A stretch of 64,000 nt of DNA. Source: Filifactor villosus. GTDB lineage: Bacteria > Bacillota > Clostridia > Peptostreptococcales > Filifactoraceae. The stretch lies in NCBI RefSeq assembly GCF_042652965.1, contig NZ_JBHSHL010000014.1, forward strand, positions 62,001-126,000. Direction: 5' to 3'. The notes beneath the pieces were generated by a model. That model ran no database searches, had not been told where the DNA came from, and saw nothing but the letters and a program-made list of their open reading frames with translations. This document shows, one piece after another, positions 26,192 to 35,631 of this stretch (position 1 is the stretch's first letter; each line of letters opens with the position of its first letter). Position numbers and translations under genes: made by a program.

Positions 26192-26779
26192 ATGGAACTA
26201 ATACAAAGTTTGATTATTATATTGATAGGAAACCTGTTTGTAAGCAACTTTTTAATGTCGAGATTTTTGGGGATCTGTCCATTTTTGGGAGTTTCCAAGA
26301 AGGTGGAGACCGCTTTAGGAATGGGATTAGCGGTTACCTTCGTTATGACCTTGGCATCCATTGTTACATGGGCAATTCAAATCTTGATCTTGAATAAGTT
26401 GGGAATTGCATATATGCAGACAATCGCGTTTATTCTCGTCATTGCAGCTTTGGTACAGTTTGTTGAGATGGTGATTCAAAAGTCTTCACCAACCTTGTAT
26501 CAGGCTTTAGGAGTATATCTTCCTTTGATCACGACGAACTGTGCCGTGCTTGGGGTAACCATACTTAATATCGACAATAACTATAACTTTTTGGAATCCA
26601 CTGTGAACGGATTTACAGCCGCTTTGGGATTCACTCTTGCCATCGTCCTCTTTGCCGGTATTCGGGAGAGAATGGAGTTGTCGGAGATTCCCACACCGTT
26701 CAAGGGATTTCCTATTGCCTTGATATCGGCAGGGTTGATGGCAATAGCATTTTTGGGATTTACCGGATTGATCAAGTAG
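26192..26779 (+). CDS. rnfA: Rnf electron transport complex subunit A
   Basis: The 195-residue six-helix protein is paralogous to RnfE. FLGICPFLGVSKK holds one conserved cysteine and LITTNCAVLGV the other, matching the proposed shared Fe-S site with RnfE. The gene follows rnfE after 11 bp with GGGGG as ribosome binding site. Confidence 0.96.
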   Translation: MELIQSLIIILIGNLFVSNFLMSRFLGICPFLGVSKKVETALGMGLAVTFVMTLASIVTWAIQILILNKLGIAYMQTIAFILVIAALVQFVEMVIQKSSPTLYQALGVYLPLITTNCAVLGVTILNIDNNYNFLESTVNGFTAALGFTLAIVLFAGIRERMELSEIPTPFKGFPIALISAGLMAIAFLGFTGLIK

Positions 26780-26792
26780 GGGAGGAGATATC

Positions 26793-27677
26793 ATGAGTAC
26801 AATTATTAATGCGTTAGCAAGTTTATCCGCAATGGGACTTGTATTCGGCTCAGGCCTAGCTTATGCCTCCAAAAAATTTGAAGTTCAGGTGGATCCGAAG
26901 GAAAAAGCGGTTCTGGAGGCTTTGCCGGGAGCAAACTGCGGGGGTTGCGGATACCCGGGTTGTGGAGGGTTGGCTTCCGCCATTGCAAGCGGAAAGGCTC
27001 CGGTCAATGCATGCCCCGTCGGAGGAGCTGCGGTAGCGGCACAGGTTGCCGTTATTATGGGAGTATCCGCCGATGCGGGGGACAAGAAGGTTGCTCACGT
27101 TCAATGTAATGGAGGGACAGCAAGAGCCAAAATAAAATCGAACTATCAGGGGATTTTAAATTGTAGAGCCGCTTCTATGGTGAATAACGGGGATAAGGAG
27201 TGTTCCGTCGGTTGTCTGGGATATGGAAGCTGCGTTTCCGTGTGTGCTTTTGATGCGATCCATGTAACGGAAGATGGAGTCGCTCTGGTCGACAGAGAAA
27301 AGTGCGTTGCTTGCGGGAAATGTATCGATGCCTGCCCCAGATTGCTGATCACTATGGTTCCGGAGAAGAAAACCGTCGTTGTGGACTGTAGTAACCGGGA
27401 TAAGGGAAAGGCAGTCAAGGATGTCTGTCAGGTAGGTTGTATCGGATGCGGGATTTGTGAAAAGAACTGTCCCTTCGACGCGATTCACGTGGAAGGTAAT
27501 ATTGCAAGGGTCGATTATGACAAGTGTAAACTCTGCAAGATCTGTGTTCAAAAGTGTCCAACAAAGGCGATATCGAAACACTTGTATAGAGAGCCTAAAC
27601 CGAAGGAAGCGGCTGCACCCAAGGCTGCACCGGCACCGAAGGCGCCGGAAGCTCCTGAGGCTCAACAGGGAGTATAG
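26793..27677 (+). CDS. rnfB: Rnf electron transport complex subunit B (polyferredoxin)
   Basis: The 294-residue subunit accepts electrons from reduced ferredoxin. An N-terminal membrane helix is followed by the cysteine cluster CGGCGYPGCGGLA at about 50 and further [4Fe-4S] motifs: CLGYGSCVSVC, CVACGKCIDAC, CIGCGICEKNC and CKLCKICVQKC. The tail is Ala/Pro/Lys-rich (residues about 268-294), probably disordered. It ends the operon and is followed by a terminator. ATG after GGGGAGGAGA. Confidence 0.97.
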   Translation: MSTIINALASLSAMGLVFGSGLAYASKKFEVQVDPKEKAVLEALPGANCGGCGYPGCGGLASAIASGKAPVNACPVGGAAVAAQVAVIMGVSADAGDKKVAHVQCNGGTARAKIKSNYQGILNCRAASMVNNGDKECSVGCLGYGSCVSVCAFDAIHVTEDGVALVDREKCVACGKCIDACPRLLITMVPEKKTVVVDCSNRDKGKAVKDVCQVGCIGCGICEKNCPFDAIHVEGNIARVDYDKCKLCKICVQKCPTKAISKHLYREPKPKEAAAPKAAPAPKAPEAPEAQQGV

Positions 27678-27731
27678 ACGAAAGGATCTGTTGCAGATAA
27701 AAAGAAAGAGACTCTTATAGGAGATGATCAA

Positions 27732-27780
27732 ACAAAAGATGTGTACTTTTAAAACAAAAGAGCACATCTTTTGTTTTATT
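27732..27780 (+). terminator. Terminator after the rnf operon
   Basis: ACAAAAGATGTG...CTTTT pairs with AAAAG...CACATCTTTTGT (27732-27774) around a 5-nt loop with one mismatch, followed by TTTTATTTT. Confidence 0.9.
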
Positions 27781-27862
27781 TTCTTTCATATTTCTTATAT
27801 TTTTAAACTTTAAATTATGTTATAATAAACGGTATTACAACAGTTTGGGAAAGGATGGACTC

Positions 27863-28438
27863 ATGAGGACCGCTCTTGAAAAAAAGATTATTCTAGCATC
27901 GAACTCGCCCAGGAGAAAGTCTCTGCTGGAGGAGTATAAAATCGACTTTGATATTATTACGAAGCCTTTGGATGAGGACATCTACTGTACTTTTTCGCCT
28001 GCATCGACTTGTATGTCACTGGCCTTTCAAAAGGGGATCCTCGTAGCTCGAGATCATCCTGATAGAACGGTGTTGTCTGCCGATACCATCGTTTCGTGCA
28101 ACAACGTGATCTTAGGAAAGCCAAAGGATGAAGAGGAAGCTTTTGAAATGCTTTCTTTTTTAAGCGGTCAAACGCAACTTGTGCTTACAGGCTTTTCTCT
28201 TATTCGTTTGAAAAAAAACATAAAGATCGTCGATTATTGTAAAAGTGAGATCGTATTCAAAGAGCTTTCGAGAGAAAGAATAGAAGCCTATATTCAAACG
28301 GGAGACTATAGAGACAAGGCAGGAAGTTACGGAATTCAAAGTGGAGCCTTTGATTTTGTTGAGAGAGTAAAGGGTGATTTTAACAATATTGTGGGCTTAC
28401 CGATCGACAGTATACTCACTTATCTGGACAAAATTTAA
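27863..28438 (+). CDS. maf: Maf-family nucleoside triphosphate pyrophosphatase
   Basis: This 191-residue Maf/YhdE-type house-cleaning pyrophosphatase has the family signatures ILASNSPRRKSLL near the N-terminus, LSADTIVS at about 70 and GKPKDEEEA. Maf proteins hydrolyse dTTP/UTP and modified nucleotides and were linked to septum formation. The ATG at 27863 with GGAAAGGATGG upstream is preferred over a TTG at 27845. A TATAAT at 27821-27826 may be the -10 of the promoter of the shape cluster. Confidence 0.95.
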   Translation: MRTALEKKIILASNSPRRKSLLEEYKIDFDIITKPLDEDIYCTFSPASTCMSLAFQKGILVARDHPDRTVLSADTIVSCNNVILGKPKDEEEAFEMLSFLSGQTQLVLTGFSLIRLKKNIKIVDYCKSEIVFKELSRERIEAYIQTGDYRDKAGSYGIQSGAFDFVERVKGDFNNIVGLPIDSILTYLDKI

Positions 28439-28486
28439 ACCACTATCGGTCGAAGTCTGTATGGATTGAGAAAGAGGGGGTTTCCG

Positions 28487-29170
28487 ATGGCGGATATAAA
28501 GATGAAAGATATTGCAGAAGCTGAAAAACCTCGAGAGAAGATGACGGTACATGGAGTAGAGATGTTATCTAATGCCGAATTACTGGCTATTTTGCTGGGG
28601 ACGGGCTCTTCTGAGAGATCGGTGTTATTTTTATCGGAAGAGATTTTAAAGAGGTGCGGAGGAATAAGAGGACTTGTAGATTTTTCGATGTCAGAATTGC
28701 TTGGAATAAAAGGGGTGGGAAGTGCTAAAGCTTGTAGGATACTCTCTGCAATCGAATTGTTTCGACGTATTTCAAAAGAAACAAATAAGGAGAGGTTTCA
28801 AATTAAGAGTGCATCTTCCGTAGCGGCATTATTTATGGAAGAACTTCGTTATGAGCAAAAGGAGTATTTTAAGGTGTTGTTTTTGGATACGAAAAATCGT
28901 ATCATCTGCGATCGGTGTATTTCCATCGGTTCTTTGAACGCTTCCATAGTGCATCCTAGAGAGGTGTTCAAGGAAGCGGTGAGACAGAGTGCGAACAAGA
29001 TTTTTTTGATACATAACCATCCTTCAGGGGATTCTTCTCCCAGCAGCGAAGATATCTCGATCACCAAGAGACTTGTAGAAGCCGGAAAACTCTTGGGAGT
29101 TGAAGTGTTGGATCATATTATTATCGGAGACGGGAATTACACTAGTCTCAAAGAATACGGTTATCTGTAA
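28487..29170 (+). CDS. radC: RadC/JAMM-domain protein
   Basis: The 227-residue protein has an N-terminal helix-hairpin-helix part (GIKGVGSAKACRIL) and a C-terminal JAMM metalloprotease-like domain with HNHPSGDSSPSSED at about 174-187. The biochemical role is unsettled despite the repair-linked name. The ATG at 28487 follows GAGGGGG; a TTG at 28466 would include that site. In related clostridia the next gene is mreB; here mreC follows 26 bp later. Confidence 0.95.
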   Translation: MADIKMKDIAEAEKPREKMTVHGVEMLSNAELLAILLGTGSSERSVLFLSEEILKRCGGIRGLVDFSMSELLGIKGVGSAKACRILSAIELFRRISKETNKERFQIKSASSVAALFMEELRYEQKEYFKVLFLDTKNRIICDRCISIGSLNASIVHPREVFKEAVRQSANKIFLIHNHPSGDSSPSSEDISITKRLVEAGKLLGVEVLDHIIIGDGNYTSLKEYGYL

Positions 29171-29196
29171 ACATAGATAAATGGGCAAGGTGCAAA

Positions 29197-30039
29197 ATGA
29201 AGAAAATAATCAAGGACAAAAAGACATACTATATCATAGGAGCTCTTCTGCTTTTTATTCTGCTCTTAAATTCATTTAAAAACAACTTCAGTTTCAGCAA
29301 CCCCTTCTTATCTTTTTTTGCCCAGACAGTGAAGGTATCGGAGCAGGTAAAAACGACGCTTTCCACAAAATTATTTCCTGAAAATGAAGATTCAAAGGAT
29401 GTGGTGATCGAGAAGCTCAGAAGCGAAAATGAAGAATTGAAGAAAAACCTTTTTCAAAATGCAGTAACACAGACCGATCTGGAAGAACTCAGAGAGTTGA
29501 AATCAACGCTGAACTATGTGTCGAATCACTCAGTGGATCAGTATATTTCCACCTCCATCATCTACAAGAATGACGGGAATTATTTCACCTCCTTTGTTAT
29601 AGATGCGGGGGAGAAAAGCGGCGTAAAAAAAGACAGCATCGTTATAGGTCAAAACGGTTTGTTAGGGGTTATCTTTGAAGTCAACAAAAACTATTCCAAG
29701 GGGATATCCATTCTGGATTCAAATATGTCAATGAGTTTTGAGGTGCTTAGAAATAAAGAGATCACAGGGGTGGCAAGTCAGAACATCGCCATCAATACTC
29801 AGGATGATTTCAACGGATATCTAAAAGGCTATCTCTTTGATAAAGAACAGCACCTTTATCCGGGTGACATTTTGGTGACTTCCGGTTTAGGTCTTTATCC
29901 GGGAGGTATACAGATCGGTGAAGTGGAAGAGGTTATCCAAGATAAGGCAAATATTTTGAAGTATGTGAAGATCAAGCCGTATATCAACTTCAAGACGATC
30001 AACAAGATCCTTGTAATCAATCCGAGAGATATGCAGTAA
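29197..30039 (+). CDS. mreC: Rod shape-determining protein MreC
   Basis: The 280-residue protein has a short cytoplasmic N-terminus, a membrane helix at about 11-27, a coiled coil at about 65-105 (EKLRSENEELKKNL) and an extracellular beta-domain pair with DAGEKSGVKKDSIVI and the conserved DILVTSGLGLYPGGIQIGEV region near 225-250. MreC organises the elongation synthases PBP2-RodA. Neighbours are mreD, PBP2, minCDE and rodA. mreB is missing directly upstream. Confidence 0.95.
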   Translation: MKKIIKDKKTYYIIGALLLFILLLNSFKNNFSFSNPFLSFFAQTVKVSEQVKTTLSTKLFPENEDSKDVVIEKLRSENEELKKNLFQNAVTQTDLEELRELKSTLNYVSNHSVDQYISTSIIYKNDGNYFTSFVIDAGEKSGVKKDSIVIGQNGLLGVIFEVNKNYSKGISILDSNMSMSFEVLRNKEITGVASQNIAINTQDDFNGYLKGYLFDKEQHLYPGDILVTSGLGLYPGGIQIGEVEEVIQDKANILKYVKIKPYINFKTINKILVINPRDMQ

Positions 30040-30051
30040 GAAGGAGAAACC

Positions 30052-30543
30052 ATGAGGAACCTGATTTTTTTTATCATAGGACTGGCGGTCATTTTGGTTG
30101 AATTGTTCTTCTTAAACGATCTCCATATCATTTCCGTGAATATCAACCTGCTGTTGATCTACATGGTATGCATCGCACTTTTTTCTGAAATCGATAAAGC
30201 ACTTTTTTTGGCTCTATTGATGGGACTTGCCAAGGACTTTACGGTGGAAAGGATTGTGGGAGTAAATGCTCTGATTTTTATTGTGATAGCCCTTGTTATA
30301 AGAAGGTTGAAGGAAGTGATCTATAAAGACAAGCCGATGACGCCATTTTTGTTTCTTCTTCTTTCATCTTTTTTGTACAGTATGGTTTATATTGCATTAT
30401 ATAAGTTGTATCTCGGTAGAGCTTTTATGTTCTCCTATGTTGCAACAAACATTCCGATCTTTGTGTTTGTCGAAACTGTACTTGGAACTTTGTTGTTTCT
30501 GCCCATAAAAAAAATGATTTATCAAATTCAGGATAGATGGTGA
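30052..30543 (+). CDS. mreD: Rod shape-determining protein MreD
   Basis: A 163-residue membrane protein with about five helices and the charged KDFTVERIVGVNAL loop. It is the usual partner of MreC in the elongasome. The stop codon overlaps the PBP2 start by 7 nt, and AAGGAG precedes the ATG. Sequence conservation in this family is low, so context carries much of the assignment. Confidence 0.92.
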   Translation: MRNLIFFIIGLAVILVELFFLNDLHIISVNINLLLIYMVCIALFSEIDKALFLALLMGLAKDFTVERIVGVNALIFIVIALVIRRLKEVIYKDKPMTPFLFLLLSSFLYSMVYIALYKLYLGRAFMFSYVATNIPIFVFVETVLGTLLFLPIKKMIYQIQDRW

Positions 30544-33398
30544 ATATTATGAAATATAATATACAACGTCGCTTTGTTATCTTCTATGTGGTCCTGTCGC
30601 TGGTCTTTTTTGTAATGATCGCTAAAATTATGTATTTAACAATATTTTCCGAGGACGTATTCAGTAAGAGAGAAGCGAGTTTTATCTATAAAAAAATTGA
30701 AATAAAGGCTCCTCGTGGAGAAATTAGAGATCGAAACGGTCGTCTGCTTGCGGGAAATCGTCCCAGTTTCAATGTTCAGGTAACAAAAGATACATCGGTT
30801 TCTCAAGAGGATCAAAATAAGATGTTCTACCGCTTGTCGAAGATCTTGAGAACCAACGAAGAAATGCTGGTCGACGAATTTCCCATCAAGGTATATCAAG
30901 GGTATTATTATTTTATCTACGATGAAGAACTAAGAAAATGGAAGGAAAAGAACAATCTGAAACCTGATGCAACTGCGGAAGAGAGTTTCTCTATCCTTGC
31001 AAACCTGCTTTCGGAGCAGGGAGTGATCCGAATAAATCCGGAAGATACCGCAAAAGATATCCAACAGAAGATGATAGAGATCGGTTACTATCCTCCCATT
31101 TCCGTAAAAAGTGAGCTTAGATTCATTCAGGATATCAAAAAAGAAGAATGGATGGAGAGAACATTCGGAAGAGGCTATAAGGATCATTTGGATAAGTCTG
31201 CACAAGAGATCTTCAAACTTGCAAGGGAGGTGTATGAGATATCTGACGGACTTGATGAAAAATCGGCAAGGGATGTTATGATTCTCAACGATCTTTTGCG
31301 TTCGAGAAGACAGTTTCAATATCAGCCTATAAACATCTCCTTCGATATAGGCGAAAAAACCGTTATTCAATTGGAAGAGGAGACCTTAAATCTTCCCATG
31401 GTCAGCATCGTGGTCGAGCCGGTAAGATACTATCCTTATGGAGAGTTCACCTCTCATATCTTGGGTTACTTAGGAAAGATCGGTGAGAATGAGACGGACT
31501 ATTATGTGAAAGAAAAAGGGTATGACCCCAATGAGATTATCGGAAAGACGGGATTGGAAAAGGCTTTTGAGGAGAAACTGAGAGGGAGGTCGGGATATCG
31601 GATCGTCCAAGTCGATGTAAAAAACAGGATGGTTCAGAGTCTGGGTTTCCAGGCGCCTATTCCGGGAGAGACCGTATACATCACTACGGACAACGAGTTG
31701 CAGCAGGTCGTAGAAGATTCTCTCAAAAAGACTCTCAACTCCATCCAAACAGGTTCTTCCTACACGAGCAATTGGGGAGATATTAAGATGAGGGATACCA
31801 ACAAGGTCTTTAACAAGGCAAAGTCGGGAGCAACGGTAGTCCTCGATGTCAAAAGCGGTGAAGTGCTTGCCATGGCAAGTTATCCCGATTATGACCCGAA
31901 TAAGTTCGTTCTGGGAATCAGCCAGGAGGAATACGAAAAGCTTATGCCTGAAAACATCAATGATTCCATGGCTCCTAAACCTTTATATAACATTTCCACA
32001 ATGATGTCGGTCCAGCCGGGATCTACCTTCAAAATGATCACAGGCTTGGCAGGACTTGAGAACGGACTTGATCCCTATTACAGGATTCAGGATAAGGGTT
32101 TTATCGAGATCGGCCAGCATAAATTCGGATGTTGGATATGGAACAGCAGCAATGGGGGAAGGACTCATGGAAAAGAAAATCTGATCGATGCGATCAGAGA
32201 CTCGTGTAACTACTATATGTACTGCCTGAGCGTAGGTTATGACTATTCAAAAGATGTGAAGATGAATGTCGAGATGAACTCCGAAAAGATATTGGACTAT
32301 GCAAAAAGATTCGGTTTGGACGAGAAGACGGGAATAGAGATAGAAGAGACGAAGGGGCAGGTTCCCAATGTCGGAATCGAAAAAGAAAAGACCTTAAAAT
32401 CTCTGAGTTCTTTTTTAAACAAGTTTATGGAGGACAAGTTTGAAGATGTGAGTTCGGGAAGCGCAGAATATACGAAAAAAATCGAAACAATAACATCATG
32501 GTCGACAGAAAACCCGGGAAGAGGTGAGTTGATCAGACGCTTGTCCAAACTTTCAGTAAAAAAAGAGCACATCAATACGGTTGCCGATAGGATCAAGTAT
32601 GACTATTTCAATACGATGAGTGGGTGGAAGGAAGGAGATGCCTTTAACTTGGCGATCGGTCAAGGGGCTCACTCTTACACACCGATACAGTTGGCGAGAT
32701 ATATCGCTGCCTTAGCTAATGATGGGGTGATGAATGAAGTAACTGTGGTTAACCGCACAGTAGATTCGGAAAAGAGAAATGCTCTGGTCAATTCAACTGA
32801 GAAAACTCCGATAGAATTAAAAAACAAAGATAATTTGAAATACTTGGTTCAGGGGATGATCAATGTTTCGGACGAAGGAACATCCAAGAATGTATTTAAA
32901 AATTTTCCGGTCAGTGTCGCATCTAAAACCGGAACGGCTCAAAGGCCCGGTTATATTCCAACCAAAGATGAGAAGAACTATTATCTCTCCCATTTGAGAT
33001 CTTATGGTGTAAAACGAGATGAAGTGCTGAAACTTGCAAAGGAACTTGAGGAAAACTCGAAACTTAAACTTCCCGAACACCAATACATTGTTCAGGCGAT
33101 TTTGAAACTTAACAAAAACCTTTCATCAAAGAGAGATCTGGATATTTATAAGGATGAATATGACGAGTTTGCATGGTTTGTTTCGTTTGCACCCGCAGAG
33201 AACCCTGAGATTGCGATTGTGTCAGTAATTGTTCAAGGGGGTCACGGAGGTTACGGTGCTCCTATGGCAAGGGATATCTATACAAAATATTTTCGTTTGA
33301 ACGAACCTCAAAAACAGGATAAGAATAACAAAGATGCTCAGCCTTCTATCGAAGTACCTGTTCAAAAAAAGATCAACTATTCGGATGAGATCAATTAA
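30537..33398 (+). CDS. mrdA: Penicillin-binding protein 2 (class B transpeptidase), enlarged
   Basis: The 953-residue elongation transpeptidase cross-links new peptidoglycan with RodA. One membrane helix (about 15-37) is followed by the dimerisation domain (APRGEIRDRNGRLLAGN) and the transpeptidase domain. Active-site motifs are S496-T-F-K499, S556-C-N558 and K797-T-G799. The spacing from SxN to KTG is about 240 residues, versus roughly 155 in E. coli PBP2, because of an insert around 600-690. Another Lys-rich segment follows KTG (about 810-865). A second ATG at 30549 is possible. A run of about 440 bp separates it from minC. Confidence 0.95.
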   Translation: MVNIMKYNIQRRFVIFYVVLSLVFFVMIAKIMYLTIFSEDVFSKREASFIYKKIEIKAPRGEIRDRNGRLLAGNRPSFNVQVTKDTSVSQEDQNKMFYRLSKILRTNEEMLVDEFPIKVYQGYYYFIYDEELRKWKEKNNLKPDATAEESFSILANLLSEQGVIRINPEDTAKDIQQKMIEIGYYPPISVKSELRFIQDIKKEEWMERTFGRGYKDHLDKSAQEIFKLAREVYEISDGLDEKSARDVMILNDLLRSRRQFQYQPINISFDIGEKTVIQLEEETLNLPMVSIVVEPVRYYPYGEFTSHILGYLGKIGENETDYYVKEKGYDPNEIIGKTGLEKAFEEKLRGRSGYRIVQVDVKNRMVQSLGFQAPIPGETVYITTDNELQQVVEDSLKKTLNSIQTGSSYTSNWGDIKMRDTNKVFNKAKSGATVVLDVKSGEVLAMASYPDYDPNKFVLGISQEEYEKLMPENINDSMAPKPLYNISTMMSVQPGSTFKMITGLAGLENGLDPYYRIQDKGFIEIGQHKFGCWIWNSSNGGRTHGKENLIDAIRDSCNYYMYCLSVGYDYSKDVKMNVEMNSEKILDYAKRFGLDEKTGIEIEETKGQVPNVGIEKEKTLKSLSSFLNKFMEDKFEDVSSGSAEYTKKIETITSWSTENPGRGELIRRLSKLSVKKEHINTVADRIKYDYFNTMSGWKEGDAFNLAIGQGAHSYTPIQLARYIAALANDGVMNEVTVVNRTVDSEKRNALVNSTEKTPIELKNKDNLKYLVQGMINVSDEGTSKNVFKNFPVSVASKTGTAQRPGYIPTKDEKNYYLSHLRSYGVKRDEVLKLAKELEENSKLKLPEHQYIVQAILKLNKNLSSKRDLDIYKDEYDEFAWFVSFAPAENPEIAIVSVIVQGGHGGYGAPMARDIYTKYFRLNEPQKQDKNNKDAQPSIEVPVQKKINYSDEIN

Positions 33399-33837
33399 AC
33401 GCTTTTCATGGGCTGAACGTTGATTTCATAGCAAATAAGTGATAGAATGGACGGGAGATTTTTGTTGAAGATGCAGTTAAGACAGTACCGTACGGCTAGA
33501 AAAATCAGCATAAAATTGACTTTAGACAGTTGATGAAATTCTTGAAAGGGTTGATTTGTCGCACCTCTGTATTTTGTGAATCCATAGGAGGTTAAGAGTT
33601 CACGTTTGTAGGTTTCCTCATACGTTTCTACGGTTGAAGAGTGGATATACCCTCCTCTACAAATATAAAAAAATATTTGAATGATGATAATGTAGAGCAC
33701 TGATATCAACAATTTGAGTGGATAAGGCAATAAAACATCGTATCCGCTTCTTTGGATATAAAAATCGGATGGTAATCGGTATTGGTTAAAGGTGATAATT
33801 CCGGAAAATAAAGACTATATAAAAGGAGATTATTGAG
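33399..33837. other. Gap between PBP2 and minC with a possible gene remnant
   Basis: A minus-strand ORF (33395-33730, TTG start, no ribosome binding site) encodes a hydrophobic peptide weakly similar to one on the minus strand at 51183-51488. It interrupts an otherwise tight operon and may be a degenerate insertion. Nothing else was recognised apart from the AAAGGAGAT site of minC. Confidence 0.4.
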
Positions 33838-34497
33838 TTGCAAAAGCCTGAAATAGAGATCAAAGGTTTAAAAGGAGAGTTTATCATTTTTTTTGATGAT
33901 CAAGTCACTCTCTATAAAGCGATCACGTTATTGGAAGAAAAGTTGTCTTCCAATAAAGACTTCTTCAAGGATACGGTCTTTAAAGAGATCAAAGCGAAAA
34001 ATCTAAGTGAGAACGATAAAGATATCATCGCCCGTTTTTTGAAGGAGCATCACGATATTGAGTTGCCTAAACAGACCCAAGATACTAAGATTGAAGATGG
34101 GGTTGGCAGAAAAAAAGAGATTTTTAAAGAAGAATCGCCCTCTCACTTCTCCGAAAAAGGATCTCAACAGACAAAGTTTGTCTTTGAAACGCTTCGTTCA
34201 GGAACTCTGGTGGACTTTGACGGTCATGTTGTAGTGATAGGAGATGTAAATCCGGGTGCAAGAGTGCAGGCGACGGGGAATGTTATCATCCTTGGAAATC
34301 TAAGAGGAACTGTTCATGCAGGAGCGAACGGAAATAAGGAGACTTTTGTCTTTGCCGAAAGGCTATTACCTATTCAATTGAGAATATCGAACTCCATTGC
34401 CATCCTGTCTGAAAAAGACAAGTCAGTAGAAGAGCCTTTGATAGCAAGCATAAAAGATGATAATATTGTGATAGAATCGTGTTTGACAAGAAGATAG
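33838..34497 (+). CDS. minC: Septum site-determining protein MinC
   Basis: The 219-residue FtsZ-ring inhibitor has an N-terminal alpha/beta domain (about 1-85), a linker, and the right-handed beta-helix MinC-C domain with RSGTLVDFDGHVVVIGDVNPGA and TGNVIILGNLRGTVHAGANG at about 122-165, the conserved MinD-contact surface. The start is TTG with AAAGGAGAT about 8 nt upstream. minD follows after 18 bp. Confidence 0.95.
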   Translation: MQKPEIEIKGLKGEFIIFFDDQVTLYKAITLLEEKLSSNKDFFKDTVFKEIKAKNLSENDKDIIARFLKEHHDIELPKQTQDTKIEDGVGRKKEIFKEESPSHFSEKGSQQTKFVFETLRSGTLVDFDGHVVVIGDVNPGARVQATGNVIILGNLRGTVHAGANGNKETFVFAERLLPIQLRISNSIAILSEKDKSVEEPLIASIKDDNIVIESCLTRR

Positions 34498-34515
34498 TAA
34501 AAGGAGGAAGTTTAT

Positions 34516-35307
34516 ATGTCGGAAGTAATTGTGATTACTTCAGGAAAAGGTGGGGTAGGAAAAACTACGACCACTGCGAATCTTGGAACTGCATTGAGTT
34601 TGAAAGATAGGAGGGTCGTTATCGTCGATGCCGATATCGGGCTTAGAAACTTGGATGTGGTGATGGGACTTGAAAATAGGATCGTATATGATTTGGTCGA
34701 TGTTGTAGAAGGAAGATGCAAATTGAGACAAGCTTTGATCAAGGACAAAAGATTTGAAAATCTGTACTTGGTTCCTGCAGCACAGACCAGAGATAAGGAT
34801 GCTGTCAATCCGGATCAGATGAAGGCCCTATGTGAAGAATTAAAAAAAGACTTCGACTATATTTTGATCGACTGTCCTGCGGGAATAGAAAACGGATTTA
34901 AGAATGCGATCGCAGGCGCGGACAGAGCTTTGATCGTCACCACGCCTGAAGTGTCTGCAGTAAGAGATGCCGATCGCATCATCGGACTTTTGGATGCTCA
35001 TTCCATTAATGACCATAGATTGATCATCAACCGCTTTAAACCCAATATGGTCCAAAGAGGCGATATGATGGATATAGATGATATTTTGGAGATTTTGGCT
35101 GTTGACTTGATCGGGGTGGTCCCCGAAGATGAGAAAATCGTGGTCTCTACAAATACGGGGGAACCTGCAGCAAATGATCCCACATCGATGGCGGGAAAGG
35201 CTTATTGTAACATCGCATGCAGAGTCATGGGAGAAGAAGTTGAAATTATGGATCTTAGCGCCAACGAATCCTTTTTATCAAAAGTGTTTGGTTTGTTCAA
35301 AAAATAG
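34516..35307 (+). CDS. minD: Septum site-determining protein MinD
   Basis: The 263-residue ParA-like ATPase has the deviant Walker A GKGGVGKTTTTAN near the N-terminus, VDADIGLRNLDVVMG, and DCPAGIE. A C-terminal amphipathic membrane-targeting helix (FLSKVFGLFKK) ends the protein. ATP-bound MinD recruits MinC and MinE to the membrane to position division at midcell. AAGGAGG lies before the ATG. Confidence 0.97.
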   Translation: MSEVIVITSGKGGVGKTTTTANLGTALSLKDRRVVIVDADIGLRNLDVVMGLENRIVYDLVDVVEGRCKLRQALIKDKRFENLYLVPAAQTRDKDAVNPDQMKALCEELKKDFDYILIDCPAGIENGFKNAIAGADRALIVTTPEVSAVRDADRIIGLLDAHSINDHRLIINRFKPNMVQRGDMMDIDDILEILAVDLIGVVPEDEKIVVSTNTGEPAANDPTSMAGKAYCNIACRVMGEEVEIMDLSANESFLSKVFGLFKK

Positions 35308-35320
35308 AAAGGAGAAGCGT

Positions 35321-35590
35321 ATGGACTTGTTTAGCTTTTTAAGAGGGGAGCAAAAATCCAAGACGATCGCCAAAAATCGTCTAAAACTTATCCTCGTCCA
35401 TGATAAAGGTGGAGGTTATTCCACTCAGGTTTTGGAAAAACTGAAGATCGAAATGCTTGCCGTGATCACCAAATATTTGGAAGTGGATGAAGAACAGGTT
35501 GAAATAAAGATGATTAAAATGAAGAAGAATGAACAGAACGAAACGGAGACAGCTTTGGTTGCGAATGTGCCTATCAAGCGGATGAAGTAG
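35321..35590 (+). CDS. minE: Cell division topological specificity factor MinE
   Basis: The 89-residue protein begins MDLFSFLRGEQKSK, the membrane and MinD-binding helix. It continues with AKNRLKLILVHDKGG and the C-terminal topological-specificity domain ending NVPIKRMK. MinE stimulates MinD ATPase and drives pole-to-pole oscillation, so this organism likely uses the oscillating Min system and not DivIVA/MinJ alone. A longer reading in this frame starts inside minD; the ATG after AAAGGAGAAG is the real start. Confidence 0.95.
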   Translation: MDLFSFLRGEQKSKTIAKNRLKLILVHDKGGGYSTQVLEKLKIEMLAVITKYLEVDEEQVEIKMIKMKKNEQNETETALVANVPIKRMK

Positions 35591-35631
35591 TTTCACAGGA
35601 TCGGTAGGCAAAAGTGTAGGAGTTTTTAAAA

